From Anaerolineaceae bacterium (GTDB lineage Bacteria > Chloroflexota > Anaerolineae > Promineifilales > Promineifilaceae), in contig PABI01000123.1 of NCBI GenBank assembly GCA_002699125.1, positions 1 through 64,000 on the forward strand: DNA of 64,000 nt, written 5' to 3'. The notes below the pieces were generated by a model. The model searched no databases. It saw only the letters and a program-made list of their open reading frames with translations, and was not told the DNA's origin. This document shows, piece by piece, positions 7,342-16,019 of the stretch (the first letter of the stretch is position 1; every line of letters begins with the position of its first letter). A program made the position numbers and the translations under genes.

Positions 7342-9255
7342 TTACTCGTCAGCTACGATAAAACTGCTGGTCAATTCGGCGAGCACAGTAGTTTCCCCAT
7401 CCTGCGCCCACACCGTCCAGCTGTAATGTCCGGGTGCCAGCGCCGTTTCCACGGCCAGCATTGGCTCGGTGACGGTTTTATCCAGAACAACCTGCGGTGG
7501 GTAGGCCACGTCATCCAGCACTACCACGTGGTAATTCACAGCGTCAGCGAACGGTTCCCACTGCAAAATGGGTTGGCCGTCTACCGCCTCTTCCGCCTCG
7601 GGCCAGACAATGTTTAGGCTGGGAACGGCCGTTGTCCCCCCGACCGAAAGTGACTGAATCAGTGCATCCACTGCCGCCAGGTCTGGCGTAAAGGCCGCAG
7701 CGGACTGTTCATTCAGCAGCGCCAGCGTATCCTCCAGGTAACCCTGCCAATCGGCCATGAGCGTGGCAAACGCCTCTTCGTTGATCTGCGGCGAGTCGGG
7801 CAGCCCAGCGAAAGATACCGGGAAGTAAGCGGCGACATACGTCGCGCCATCATCCGTGAGACCCTGGAACGTGTAGAACAGGTCCTGGTTGTTGATCGGC
7901 ACCGGCCCCTGGCTGAGCTGCGTCAGGTAGCGCACGCCGCTGCCTTCGGCAAAGGTGAGCAGTTCCACCTGAGCGCGCAAGTTAACGACGGCGTTACTGG
8001 GCGGCAGCATCGTCAGGCCCGGCTGGGCTGTGCCTGCCTCCGGGCTGACAATCTCATAAGCGGCCAGCCTGGACGGATCGGCTAAAAGCGCCTGCAACGC
8101 ATCCACCGCCGGCTGCACTTCGGCGTTCAGTAAGGCCGTCTGGTAGATGTGAATTTGCGCTTCGGCCGGCACGTAGAGGCCCATTGGGTTGTGGTTTTCC
8201 GTTCCGGCAGCACCCGTCAGGGTAAAAACGATGTGTTCGCCTGGGGCCCAGAGCACGCCGGGTCCCGGCTCGGCGGCCCGTGCCGGTACCAACTCGGGGA
8301 ATGCGCTGTTGGCAACGGCCGTATCCAACGTAAAAGCCGCGCCAAGATAGTTGACATCTTGCCGGCCATCATTGCCGACAAAGATGGTGCCATCAAGCTG
8401 GTTGCCCCACAGCCGATGAACGGCAACCTCGTACAGCGCCGAGGGCACCGTGCCGCTCAACTGGTTCAGCGTCAGATCAATTTCGGCCAGCGCGGGCAGT
8501 TCGCCCAAACCAAAGGGAATCGCGCCGGTAAACTGGTTGGCGCGCAGGCGCAGGCTTTCCAGAGCGGTGAGATTGGCCAGGGAAGCCGGCAGTTCGCCAT
8601 TGAGCTGGTTGTAGGAAAGATCGAGATTCCTGAGCGGGGCGATCTGACCTATTGTGGCGGGAATTGGACCGCTTAGCTGGTTGTTTGCCAGGTTGAGCGA
8701 TTGCAGCGCCACTAAATCGCCTATGGCTTCTGAAATGGAGCCGCCCAGCTGGTTGACCGATAGGTCAATATATTCCAGATTGGACAAACGGCCATAATCA
8801 AACGGTGCGACACCAGTGAGTGCATTATTGTGCAAATCCAACACGCGCAAAAAGGTGAGGTCGGCCAGGGCTGTCGGCAGTTGGCCTTGTAGATTGTTGT
8901 AGTAAAAGCCCAGCATGTCTACGTGGCCATCGGCACAGGTGACGCCCAACCAACTGCACGGGCTGGTTGTTTGCAGCCAGCCGGCGCTGTCTTGCCAGTT
9001 TGTCCCGTTGGTGGCTTTATAGAAGGCAACCAGCGCCTGGCATTCGGCCGTGGGAATTTCATTGACAACCGTACAGTCAAAGCTGCTGTCGGACGTTGCG
9101 GGGATGGGTGTGGCGGCAGGTGTAGTGGGGGAAACGGCCGTTGCTTCCAGCACGTCTACAGCCGGATCATCCTCCGCAGGTGTCGTCCCGCCACAACTGA
9201 CAAAACCCGACAAAAAGAGCAAAATTAGCAATAGCTTCACACTGCTACGAAACAT
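7342..9255 (-). CDS. Leucine-rich-repeat lipoprotein (plant-type LRRs)
   Basis: 637 residues from the ATG at 9255 (GGGAGG 5-6 nt upstream). The signal peptide ends in a lipobox-like LSGFVSC, so it is probably an outer-face lipoprotein. Then comes an LRR N-cap (ALVAFYKATNGTNWQ...CSWLGVTC) and about eight 23-24-residue repeats of the plant-specific type (consensus LxxLxLxxNxLxGxIPxxxGxL) up to about residue 280. A large beta-rich C-terminal part follows, with a fibronectin-like stretch near the end. LRRs of this type mediate protein binding. The dyad motif at 9341-9360 lies 86 nt upstream of the start. The N-terminal low-complexity linker is Thr/Pro/Ala rich. Confidence 0.85.
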   Translation of the reverse strand: MFRSSVKLLLILLFLSGFVSCGGTTPAEDDPAVDVLEATAVSPTTPAATPIPATSDSSFDCTVVNEIPTAECQALVAFYKATNGTNWQDSAGWLQTTSPCSWLGVTCADGHVDMLGFYYNNLQGQLPTALADLTFLRVLDLHNNALTGVAPFDYGRLSNLEYIDLSVNQLGGSISEAIGDLVALQSLNLANNQLSGPIPATIGQIAPLRNLDLSYNQLNGELPASLANLTALESLRLRANQFTGAIPFGLGELPALAEIDLTLNQLSGTVPSALYEVAVHRLWGNQLDGTIFVGNDGRQDVNYLGAAFTLDTAVANSAFPELVPARAAEPGPGVLWAPGEHIVFTLTGAAGTENHNPMGLYVPAEAQIHIYQTALLNAEVQPAVDALQALLADPSRLAAYEIVSPEAGTAQPGLTMLPPSNAVVNLRAQVELLTFAEGSGVRYLTQLSQGPVPINNQDLFYTFQGLTDDGATYVAAYFPVSFAGLPDSPQINEEAFATLMADWQGYLEDTLALLNEQSAAAFTPDLAAVDALIQSLSVGGTTAVPSLNIVWPEAEEAVDGQPILQWEPFADAVNYHVVVLDDVAYPPQVVLDKTVTEPMLAVETALAPGHYSWTVWAQDGETTVLAELTSSFIVADE

Positions 9256-9340
9256 CGTTTCCTCCCAGGCAGCAAATAACAACTGCTACCTTACTTTTAG
9301 ATTTATTGGGGACAGCTTAGGGCTAAACCGGCACGACTAG

Positions 9341-9360
9341 CGTCTAACCAAAGTTATGAT
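9341..9360 (-). promoter_or_regulatory. Conserved dyad operator candidate, copy D
   Basis: On the minus strand this reads ATCATAACTTTGGTTAGACG, with a TAAC-N4-GTTA dyad in the centre. The same 16-18 bases occur at 16816 and 21944 and in a variant at 15954. Each copy lies 30-90 nt upstream of a gene start. Here the target would be the LRR lipoprotein at 9255. Between this site and 9516 I see nothing else. Confidence 0.6.
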
Positions 9361-9516
9361 CGCGGTTATATTTTGCTGTTACAAACCAGTTATGGAGCAT
9401 ATTGGGCATGGTTGTGGGAATGACCGGGTAGGGCCAACGGCCGTAATGGACATTAGCCGCTCCCCTTTGGGTGAGGGTTGCTTCCCGGCCACGCTGGCCA
9501 AAGATTTACGCATTTG

Positions 9517-10479
9517 TCAAAATTCTGGAACGCGCAGTAGAGAATGGCATACAGGTTCAAAGTAGCGCGGCCAAAAGGCGGCAGCCTCCGGGTTAAACGA
9601 TTCAAAATTCAAGGTACAGCAGGTAAACTCGCACGCTTCATAATGGCGCAAGGCCTTGTCTAGCAGCGCTGTGGCTGCCCGTTGGCCACGGTAAGCAGGG
9701 CGCACATACGCGCCGGTAATTGCCACTGTCCATTCTGATTCCACAATGGCGACGCTGTCAAAATCATAGCCGCTGCAGCGGATGAAGCCTACAGGCGAGC
9801 CGCCATCATAAGCCAGCCAAACGCTGTTTCTTGGTCGCGATAAAAAGGCAGCATTGCCGTCAGCATCCAGCCCGCTGCGTGGTGTCATCAGAATAGGTGG
9901 CTGGGCGTAATGCTGCCAATGGTCGGCATCGAGAGCTGTTAAGGCTAAAGCGTCTGCCACAGTCGCCAGGCGAATGTGCAGTGGGGTTTGGGGCATCGCG
10001 CCGAACGGCCGTACCGCCCGCACGGCATCTACCACAGTCAGGCCAAAACCTTGCCAAAACCAGACCTTTTCCGCTTCCTGGTCGTGGGCCAGCAGCGTGA
10101 TAGCGTGCACCTGGCAGCCTGCCGCTGCCCATTGTGCCGCAGCGGCTCGATACAGCGCCCGGTAAATGGCGGCTTTGCCTTCTTCCACAGCACCGTGACC
10201 CCATTCAGGCACGTAAGCGCCCAGGCGCGGCGTCTTGCGAAAGTTTGGCACCAGGTACCAGGCGAGATAACCGAGGAGACGGCCGTTTTCCAATGCCTTC
10301 ACCCCTGAAGAGGTGCGCAGCAGCTGCTCTAACCTGGCAGCCACCTGTTCAACGTCAGTCATGATATCCGGCAGTACCGGCACCAGCAGTCGCTGCTGGT
10401 GATAATTTTGCACAAATAGCGCCGCCGCCTCAGCAGTGTGCTCGTGCTGCCAACTGATAACTTTCATTGCGCCGTTCAT
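9517..10479 (-). CDS. Tandem-domain GNAT N-acetyltransferase
   Basis: About 320 residues; starts at 10479 or 10467 are both possible and the ribosome site is weak. Two GNAT-like halves are visible. The N-terminal half (about 1-150) is degenerate. The C-terminal half (about 155-315) carries the acetyl-CoA loop in AYVRPAYRGQRAATALLDKAL, preceded by the beta4 strand SEWTVAITGAYV. Family members acetylate amines from acetyl-CoA in the cytoplasm; the acceptor is unknown. It is convergent with nothing and lies 44 nt downstream of the S33-like hydrolase gene, so it may share its transcript. Confidence 0.8.
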   Translation of the reverse strand: MNGAMKVISWQHEHTAEAAALFVQNYHQQRLLVPVLPDIMTDVEQVAARLEQLLRTSSGVKALENGRLLGYLAWYLVPNFRKTPRLGAYVPEWGHGAVEEGKAAIYRALYRAAAAQWAAAGCQVHAITLLAHDQEAEKVWFWQGFGLTVVDAVRAVRPFGAMPQTPLHIRLATVADALALTALDADHWQHYAQPPILMTPRSGLDADGNAAFLSRPRNSVWLAYDGGSPVGFIRCSGYDFDSVAIVESEWTVAITGAYVRPAYRGQRAATALLDKALRHYEACEFTCCTLNFESFNPEAAAFWPRYFEPVCHSLLRVPEF

Positions 10480-10523
10480 TAAAGGTCCACATGGTCCATC
10501 TCTGCCGGGCTCCAAAGGCGACG

Positions 10524-12047
10524 TTACCGAAGCAAATAAGTCTCCGGCAAAACCGTCTCCGTCATGATTTGGGTGAACGCTTCAAAATGCTCGAAGGCAG
10601 GGGCGTGGGCTGCATTCTCAAAAGTGTAAATGCATTTGATGGGCGCATCCAGCATGTCAAACCATTCCAGTGCCAGATCGCGCCGGGCCGACAGTTCGGC
10701 CGCGCCGTCTAAAACGTAAACAGGAACCTCAAGCCGGAGGACATCTTGCCGGAAGTCGATTTCCTGGAGCTGCGGGTAAAGAATGAACGCCGTATCCAGA
10801 AAGCCGCGGAACACGTTGACCTTTTCCACCAGGTTGTACTCGCTGCCCAACACGTTCCACGGTCCCAGCCCGGCAGCCTCCCCTTTTTCCAGGTAGGCTT
10901 GCGGCGGCGTGTACGGTTTGTACAGTCGTTCGTAGTAGTCCATCACAACAACATAGGCGTATAAATCCCGGTATGGCGGTTCGCCAAAGGCCAACATCTG
11001 CGCCCGCAGTTCTTCATCCCCGGTGCGTTCGGCGTAAGCCAGCACGTCATGGTAAAGGCGGCGGTCTGTTTCCCGCTGGCTCACCATCTGGCCGCTGCCG
11101 ATGATGGCATGGTACAGATCGGGCCGCTGCTGGGCCGCCAGAACCGCCAGCGTGGTGCCCCACGATTCGCCCAACAGGTAAATTTTTTCCTCGTCGAAAC
11201 GTTCCCGAAGGTAGTTGGTCACGGCGATGGTGTCGGCGATGGTCTGGTTCAGCGTCAGCGTCTCTGCCGGGTCCAGGGCAGCGTACGATTTGCCGCTGCC
11301 GCGCTGGTCCCAGCCAATGATGATGAAGTGGCGCGACAGGTCATCGAACAAAACGCGTGGCCAGGGCAGGCTGCTCTGGCCCGGTCCACCGCTGAGGTAG
11401 AGCAGAATAGGTTTGTTCACGTCGTAGCCGCGAATCATTAGCGCCTGTTCCTGGCCGCCAATGTTGACGCTGGTCAGTTCGGCAATGCTGCCGGGCAGCG
11501 GCCGGCCATCGGCACCGAGAATGGGCGGGGTGCTGGCAGGCCGGGCAATGAAGATGGCCAGGGCGAGAAGGAGGAGGGTGAGGACGGCCGTTCCCAACCA
11601 TCTCCAGCGACTTGCGGCGGTGGTTAGCAGAATGCCTATCGCCACACCGAGGATCATAGGCAAAAGCCCGACCAGGCCATGAAAGCCGCGCCCCAAAATG
11701 AGGGCCAGGATGCCAAATGTATTGTCCAGGCGAATGGCGTCTACGGTCGGGCCAACGGCACCCAGGCGGGCCAATTCAACTGCCAGAATGTAGACAATGG
11801 GTGCCAGCAACATTGCCCGGCGGCGGGGCAATATCCAGCCGGCCAGCAGACCCACCAGCAGGCTGCTGCCCATTACGGCCAGCGCCTCGGCCGCCGTTGC
11901 CGGACCGCGCGGCATGATGAGGGCGGTGATGACTCCCAGCACCGCCGACAGGGCGACTGCGCCCAGCCAGTTTAACCAACGCTGCCGAACCAAATGGGTA
12001 GACGGCCGTTCTCCCAATAGTGCATCTTGAGATTCTGAATGAATCAT
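10524..12047 (-). CDS. Membrane-anchored S33-type alpha/beta hydrolase (prolyl aminopeptidase-like)
   Basis: 507 residues. The N-terminal 165 residues hold about five hydrophobic segments. The rest is an alpha/beta hydrolase with the S33-family oxyanion motif LSGGPGQSS and nucleophile elbow GESWGTT (catalytic Ser), a cap region, and a late DGAAELSARRD (likely catalytic Asp) and NAAHAP (likely His). Known S33 members cleave N-terminal proline or hydrolyse amides. The start overlaps the stop of the GIN-domain lipoprotein by 4 nt (ATGA), so the two are translationally coupled. Confidence 0.85.
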   Translation of the reverse strand: MIHSESQDALLGERPSTHLVRQRWLNWLGAVALSAVLGVITALIMPRGPATAAEALAVMGSSLLVGLLAGWILPRRRAMLLAPIVYILAVELARLGAVGPTVDAIRLDNTFGILALILGRGFHGLVGLLPMILGVAIGILLTTAASRWRWLGTAVLTLLLLALAIFIARPASTPPILGADGRPLPGSIAELTSVNIGGQEQALMIRGYDVNKPILLYLSGGPGQSSLPWPRVLFDDLSRHFIIIGWDQRGSGKSYAALDPAETLTLNQTIADTIAVTNYLRERFDEEKIYLLGESWGTTLAVLAAQQRPDLYHAIIGSGQMVSQRETDRRLYHDVLAYAERTGDEELRAQMLAFGEPPYRDLYAYVVVMDYYERLYKPYTPPQAYLEKGEAAGLGPWNVLGSEYNLVEKVNVFRGFLDTAFILYPQLQEIDFRQDVLRLEVPVYVLDGAAELSARRDLALEWFDMLDAPIKCIYTFENAAHAPAFEHFEAFTQIMTETVLPETYLLR

Positions 12048-12709
12048 CGCTGCCGCACCGTGCCCAGCCCGTTGATCGTTTGCGTAACCTCGGGATCGCC
12101 GATGTATTCCACCGTGCCCAGGCCGTCAATACGTACATCGAGTTGGTTACTAACCTGCACCACGGCCATGCCGGCCCCGCTGTGCCGCACGGTGGCTTCC
12201 TGGCTGGCCAACTCGTCAGCGGTATAGGCACCGGCACCAATAATTTCCACGGTTTGTTTGTTCGCCTGACCAGAGGCAGTGATGCTGCCGGTACCGTCCA
12301 GATTCACCTGCCACTCGTCTGCATCCAGATGGCTTACCTCAATCTCACCCGCGCCGTCCAGCTCTACGCTGTCGATGTTGGCTACTGTGACGTGGTAAGT
12401 TAGCTCGGTGACGTTGCTAAAGAGAGTGTTTCCCTGAACGCTGATGATGAGCTTGTTGCCGCGAACGCGGGTCTCGATGTAGGGCAGCAGGTTATCATCG
12501 GCGGTAATGCTGAGGGATTCGCTGCCGGTTTGGTCAATCTGTAGCTTGCCCATGCCTTGCAGGGAAACGGCCGTAAACCCACTCACCTCTCTCCCTTCCG
12601 TAATCACATTGCCGGACCCCCGAACGGTCTCAACCGGACCGTTATCATCGGTGCAGCCTGCAAAAAAGCCTAATAGGGCAATTATTAAAATGACAAATTT
12701 GATTCGCAT
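12044..12709 (-). CDS. GIN-domain (DUF2807) lipoprotein
   Basis: 221 residues. The signal peptide has lipobox LGFFAGC near residue 19, followed by a single-stranded beta-helix-like GIN domain (VRGSGNVITEGREVSGFTAVSLQGMGKLQIDQTGSESLSITADDNLL), which is the family hallmark. It ends in repeated glycine-turn strands (DGLGTVEYIG, NGLGTVRQR). An envelope protein of unknown ligand. The last 4 nt overlap the start of the downstream hydrolase gene. A toastrack (DUF4097-like) protein of related beta architecture lies 2 kb upstream on the same strand. Confidence 0.88.
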   Translation of the reverse strand: MRIKFVILIIALLGFFAGCTDDNGPVETVRGSGNVITEGREVSGFTAVSLQGMGKLQIDQTGSESLSITADDNLLPYIETRVRGNKLIISVQGNTLFSNVTELTYHVTVANIDSVELDGAGEIEVSHLDADEWQVNLDGTGSITASGQANKQTVEIIGAGAYTADELASQEATVRHSGAGMAVVQVSNQLDVRIDGLGTVEYIGDPEVTQTINGLGTVRQR

Positions 12710-12836
12710 GATCTTCTCCTAAAAAATGGGACGCAGATTAACGCTGATGGACGCAGATAAAGATCTGCGCACAAATCTACGTTATATGTAGTTTTTATCG
12801 TAGAGGCACGAACGCTCCTCCAAAAAACGGGTAAAT

Positions 12837-13362
12837 TTACGGGCCGATGGCACGGATGTATTCCTGCACATCCACGTTGTAAACGATCTCTTCGGCGGTG
12901 AAGGTGGCCCAGGGCGTGCCCTGATCCAGCCAGGTGGCTGAGCCGGTGGCTGCCAATGCTGCGCCGCCCGCCTCGATGGTTGCGCCGGGTACGCTGGCCG
13001 CCAGCCACAAGATTTTTTCGCCGGCCTCGTCCCGGTAGCGCATTGCTTCCATCAACATCAGGGCACCGGTTTCGGCATCAAAGCGCACGACAAAGCGCTG
13101 TTCTTCATCGCCGAAGGGCACAACCAGTACGGCCGTTTCCCCATCCATCGCCTGCCAACGCACCCGCGCATCGGTGAGCCAGATCGCCGGGAAGAAAATA
13201 GATTCAGCCCACAGGCCCAGGTTGACCCCCTGATCCGTTTTGGGACCTTCCGTCACGCCGATGATGGGTAGGTCTAAACGGCCGTGGCTTGATTTGTAAG
13301 CCGAGCCAGGCAACGGCCGACAAAATTATTAACCCAATGACAATATAAAGCATTATCTTCAT
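12837..13362 (-). pseudogene. Broken DUF6920/DUF6544-like gene with internal deletion and frameshift
   Basis: From the ATG at 13362, which overlaps the upstream SRPBCC gene's stop by 4 nt, the minus strand encodes a signal-anchor start (MKIMLYIVIGLIILSAVAW) running to KPRPF. The frame then runs to a stop while homology to the family's C-terminal half resumes in another frame (GRLDLPIIG..., NLGLWAESIFFPAIW, VRW, RFDAETGALMLMEAMRYRD, down to 12837). About 100 residues usual in between are missing. Both halves share the bases CGGCCGTTT at 13276-13284, exactly where a deletion between two copies of that word would leave one copy. Family naming is from recalled sequence features. Confidence 0.75.
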
Positions 13363-14054
13363 GGCTGTTCTACCTTGTCGCGTAGGGTCAGGAGCATCTT
13401 GCGTTCCATGATGAATTGGATGAAGTAGGTCAGCTTAATTGGCAGTTCCGGCTCCATCGCCATGTTGGAGCGCAGCAGCAGGCGAGTGGACCCGTCTGTT
13501 TGCGGCTGCAGGACAAGCTGCCAGGTATCGATGCAGGGCTCGTCTGGCTTGCCTTCCATGCCAAAGCAGAGCAGAACGGCTTCATTTTCAACTAGCTGGC
13601 GTACGTACAGGCCGGGACCAGGATTGAGCACGTAATCTTTGGGCGTGAAGCGCCAGAAGTCGCCCACCTGCACGTTTTGGTATTCCGGCACGATGCGGTC
13701 GGTGGTGTGGACGTTGAGGCCAAAGAGGTTTTCCAGCCAGTCGTAGCTGTACATGCCGCCCCGGTCTACGCCGATTTGCAGCAGCCAGGGATAAATCGCT
13801 TCCGGCGCTGCCTGGATGGTGATGCCTTTGGTGGTGCGAATGTTGGCGTTGGGCACGATGTCATCCCCCGGCAGCGCGGCCTCAATTTCGGCCTTGGTGG
13901 CACCCCAGGTGCGCATCCAGGGCCAGAGGAACAGCAGGTAGACGGCCGTTCCCACCCCCCACACACCAAGAATAATTGCCAGCATACGCCAGAAACGGCC
14001 GTAGCGCCGCTGTGTCGTTTTGGTTGTGGTGATTAAGACAGGTTGTGTTGTCAT
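13359..14054 (-). CDS. SRPBCC-superfamily protein with N-terminal membrane anchor
   Basis: 231 residues: basic N-terminus, one transmembrane segment (about 24-48), then a START/SRPBCC-like domain from about residue 75 (ITIQAAPEAIYPWLLQIGVDRGGMYSYDWLENL...). The 'sIxASPexVWPWLvQiG' start of this kind of domain is clear. Such domains bind hydrophobic ligands; none can be named. The broken DUF6920-like gene follows with a 4-nt overlap, so both came from one translation-coupled operon. Confidence 0.8.
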   Translation of the reverse strand: MTTQPVLITTTKTTQRRYGRFWRMLAIILGVWGVGTAVYLLFLWPWMRTWGATKAEIEAALPGDDIVPNANIRTTKGITIQAAPEAIYPWLLQIGVDRGGMYSYDWLENLFGLNVHTTDRIVPEYQNVQVGDFWRFTPKDYVLNPGPGLYVRQLVENEAVLLCFGMEGKPDEPCIDTWQLVLQPQTDGSTRLLLRSNMAMEPELPIKLTYFIQFIMERKMLLTLRDKVEQP

Positions 14055-14214
14055 TTTTAATCCCTTTCGATTCAGGCTGTTAGAGTTGTCAGGAGCCAGT
14101 CACTCCACATCAGTCCAAACGTAACTAAACCCACAAGAACTGGGGATATTTCCTGCCATTGAATGGTCATACCGTGTTTCTCGTTGAATGCCTTCGCCCA
14201 GTTGGTTTGCGCTA

Positions 14215-15237
14215 TTAATCAATCGTTACAGACCCTACAGAGATGTGCACATTCAGATCCAGGCGGTTGGGGGCGCTGTCGTAATCGGCCGTTTCCCACA
14301 CATTCTCTTGTCCCTCTACCTGTCGCAAACCGGCGTCATTGGCACTAAAGCTGCCCAGATCGCGCTGCACTTCCACATGCAGCGCCATATCGGATGGCAA
14401 GTGCAGCACTACGGAGCCCGCATTCACTTCCAGGTCAATGGCGTGACGGCCGTTTTCCGGCAGGGTGATCTCGCTTGAACCAGCATTAGTAATGAGGTGG
14501 GCGTCATAGTTGCCGCCGGGCAGCAGCAGCTCCATATCCCCGGCGCTAACGGTTAACATTAATGTTTCTAACGACACATCGCGCAGGTCCAGTTCGGAAC
14601 TGCCGGCGACCGCTTCCAGCGTCAGGTCAGCCGGAACATTTTGGTTGAGGCCTAACTGCCAGCGGTTGGCGTCCCTAAATTCACGCCAATAGTCGGGTAA
14701 GAAGACCCATTCCTCGCTGTTGTTTTGCGGAGCCAGTCGGATATTGGCCTCGCCGCCAGAAACGCGCGTATCAAACAGATAATTATCCTGATAGGTAATG
14801 GTTCCGGCGAGCAGATCATTGCTGTCTTCCAGGGCATACAGATCGGCACCGGGCGGACCAATGGTGATGTTGTAAACGGCCGTTTCCACATTAGCTGCGC
14901 TAAATTGAATCGGTCTTGTCTGCCACTCGCCTGTCTCCAGGCGGCCCCGGAACGGCGTGCCGCCCAGCCCGTTGAGCAAAACAAAGCCAAACAGCACAAC
15001 CGCCATCAGGGCAATGACGCCGCTAAACAAGGAGGCATACGGCCGTGGTGCCTGCAAAGCCAAAATATTTAACCCTAAAAAGACGAGCAGCAGCGGCCAC
15101 AGCCGCAGTACGTCCAGCCAGTACAAATCTGTCAACACATTGGTTTGGTTGAACAGAAAGAATAAACCAATAGCAATTAAAACAATCGGCCCAAATAACG
15201 AATCAGGGCGTCGTTCTTTGTGTGATAATTGAGACAT
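14215..15237 (-). CDS. LiaF-like membrane protein with toastrack (DUF4097-type) domain
   Basis: 340 residues. An AAGGAGG site 5 nt before the ATG at 15237 fixes the start; longer upstream versions are spurious. Four hydrophobic segments (about 15-110, starting FGPIVLIAIGLFFLFNQ) match the DUF5668/LiaF membrane region. The C-terminal 200 residues are a beta-solenoid-like toastrack domain with Gly/Asn turns (SSELDLRDVSLETLMLTVSAGDMELLLPGG). Proteins of this build take part in envelope-stress sensing in other bacteria; the role here is inferred. It is 11 nt downstream of a small membrane protein with the same N-terminal type of segments. The 160 bases between its stop and the SRPBCC gene hold nothing I recognise. 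Confidence 0.82.
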   Translation of the reverse strand: MSQLSHKERRPDSLFGPIVLIAIGLFFLFNQTNVLTDLYWLDVLRLWPLLLVFLGLNILALQAPRPYASLFSGVIALMAVVLFGFVLLNGLGGTPFRGRLETGEWQTRPIQFSAANVETAVYNITIGPPGADLYALEDSNDLLAGTITYQDNYLFDTRVSGGEANIRLAPQNNSEEWVFLPDYWREFRDANRWQLGLNQNVPADLTLEAVAGSSELDLRDVSLETLMLTVSAGDMELLLPGGNYDAHLITNAGSSEITLPENGRHAIDLEVNAGSVVLHLPSDMALHVEVQRDLGSFSANDAGLRQVEGQENVWETADYDSAPNRLDLNVHISVGSVTID

Positions 15238-15247
15238 CATTTCCTCC

Positions 15248-15802
15248 TTAAGCTTTATCCCATCCGCGGCGGGCATTACGCACCAGCAAGAACAATCCCA
15301 GGGCAATAAGCAGCAGCGGCAGTCCATACCGGCCCATACCAAACCCACTCACGCCAATGACCAGCTCAAAGAAAACGGCCGCAATCACAAACATCACCAG
15401 GCCAACCCGGACCAAATCTTTGCCGCTTTTCACCAATTCGTCATTGTCCTTAGCGACACCCAGCAGCCACAGGCCCACGCCTGGCCCCGTTGGGGCCACC
15501 AATGCCCAGGCATACGACCAACTGGCCCAGAGATCGGTAATGCTCTGCACCAGCAGAATGGTGCCCACCATGGTGACAATGCCACCGATGATGGCCAGCG
15601 CCTTGGCCAATTCTTCTTCCACGGCCAATGCGCCCAAAAACAAAACCACACCAGGCACAATCACCATAAAAGGCCACACATAGCGACCAATATGGATGTC
15701 AAAAATTTGCCCGACCAAAAACAGAATGCCCAAAACGATCAGCAGCACGCCACCGAGCGCATTGCCTCTTGTCAGGGCAACAGATTTACTTTGCTTTTCC
15801 AT
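15248..15802 (-). CDS. Membrane protein of LiaI/DUF5668 type
   Basis: 184 residues with about five hydrophobic segments. The opening GNALGGVLLIVLGILFLVGQIFDIHIGRYVWPFMVIVPGVVLFLGAL has the LiaF/LiaI-type 'GlilIllGilfLl.....i....wPlilIi.G' pattern, and the C-terminus repeats it (GMGRYGLPLLLIALGLFLLV). It is first in a two-gene operon with the toastrack protein. Divergent from the gene at 16020; the shared 217-nt spacer contains operator-like dyads. Confidence 0.78.
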   Translation of the reverse strand: MEKQSKSVALTRGNALGGVLLIVLGILFLVGQIFDIHIGRYVWPFMVIVPGVVLFLGALAVEEELAKALAIIGGIVTMVGTILLVQSITDLWASWSYAWALVAPTGPGVGLWLLGVAKDNDELVKSGKDLVRVGLVMFVIAAVFFELVIGVSGFGMGRYGLPLLLIALGLFLLVRNARRGWDKA

Positions 15803-15925
15803 TATTTTCCTCCTCGTTCCAGATGAAACTTCATTCTTTTGGAAGTTCCGCCAATAGAGTGGCCCAAATCGTTTGCGCCATGATGATTAGCTTAGCAACC
15901 AGCAACCTGGTTGTCGCCTATCTTT

Positions 15926-15971
15926 GGTTATGTTCGGCAAACATAACCCCGGCCATAACCTTAGTTAGAGG
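15926..15971 (+). promoter_or_regulatory. Operator cluster in divergent intergenic region, dyad copy A
   Basis: GGTTATGTT (15926-15934) pairs with AACATAACC (15940-15948) in a perfect 9-bp dyad. Just after it lies CATAACCTTAGTTAGAGG (15954-15971), a variant of the conserved TAAC-N4-GTTA element. It sits 49 nt before the gene at 16020 and about 150 nt before the divergent gene at 15802. An AAGGAGG ribosome site follows downstream. Confidence 0.55.
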
Positions 15972-16019
15972 CGGGCCAAGCCGTTTTATGCCACACTATG
16001 CTAAGGAGGTTCTAATCAG

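Noticed and set aside
13276..13362. Programmed frameshift in the DUF6920-like gene
   Set aside because: About 100 family residues are missing at the break and no slippery sequence is present, so deletion is the simpler reading.
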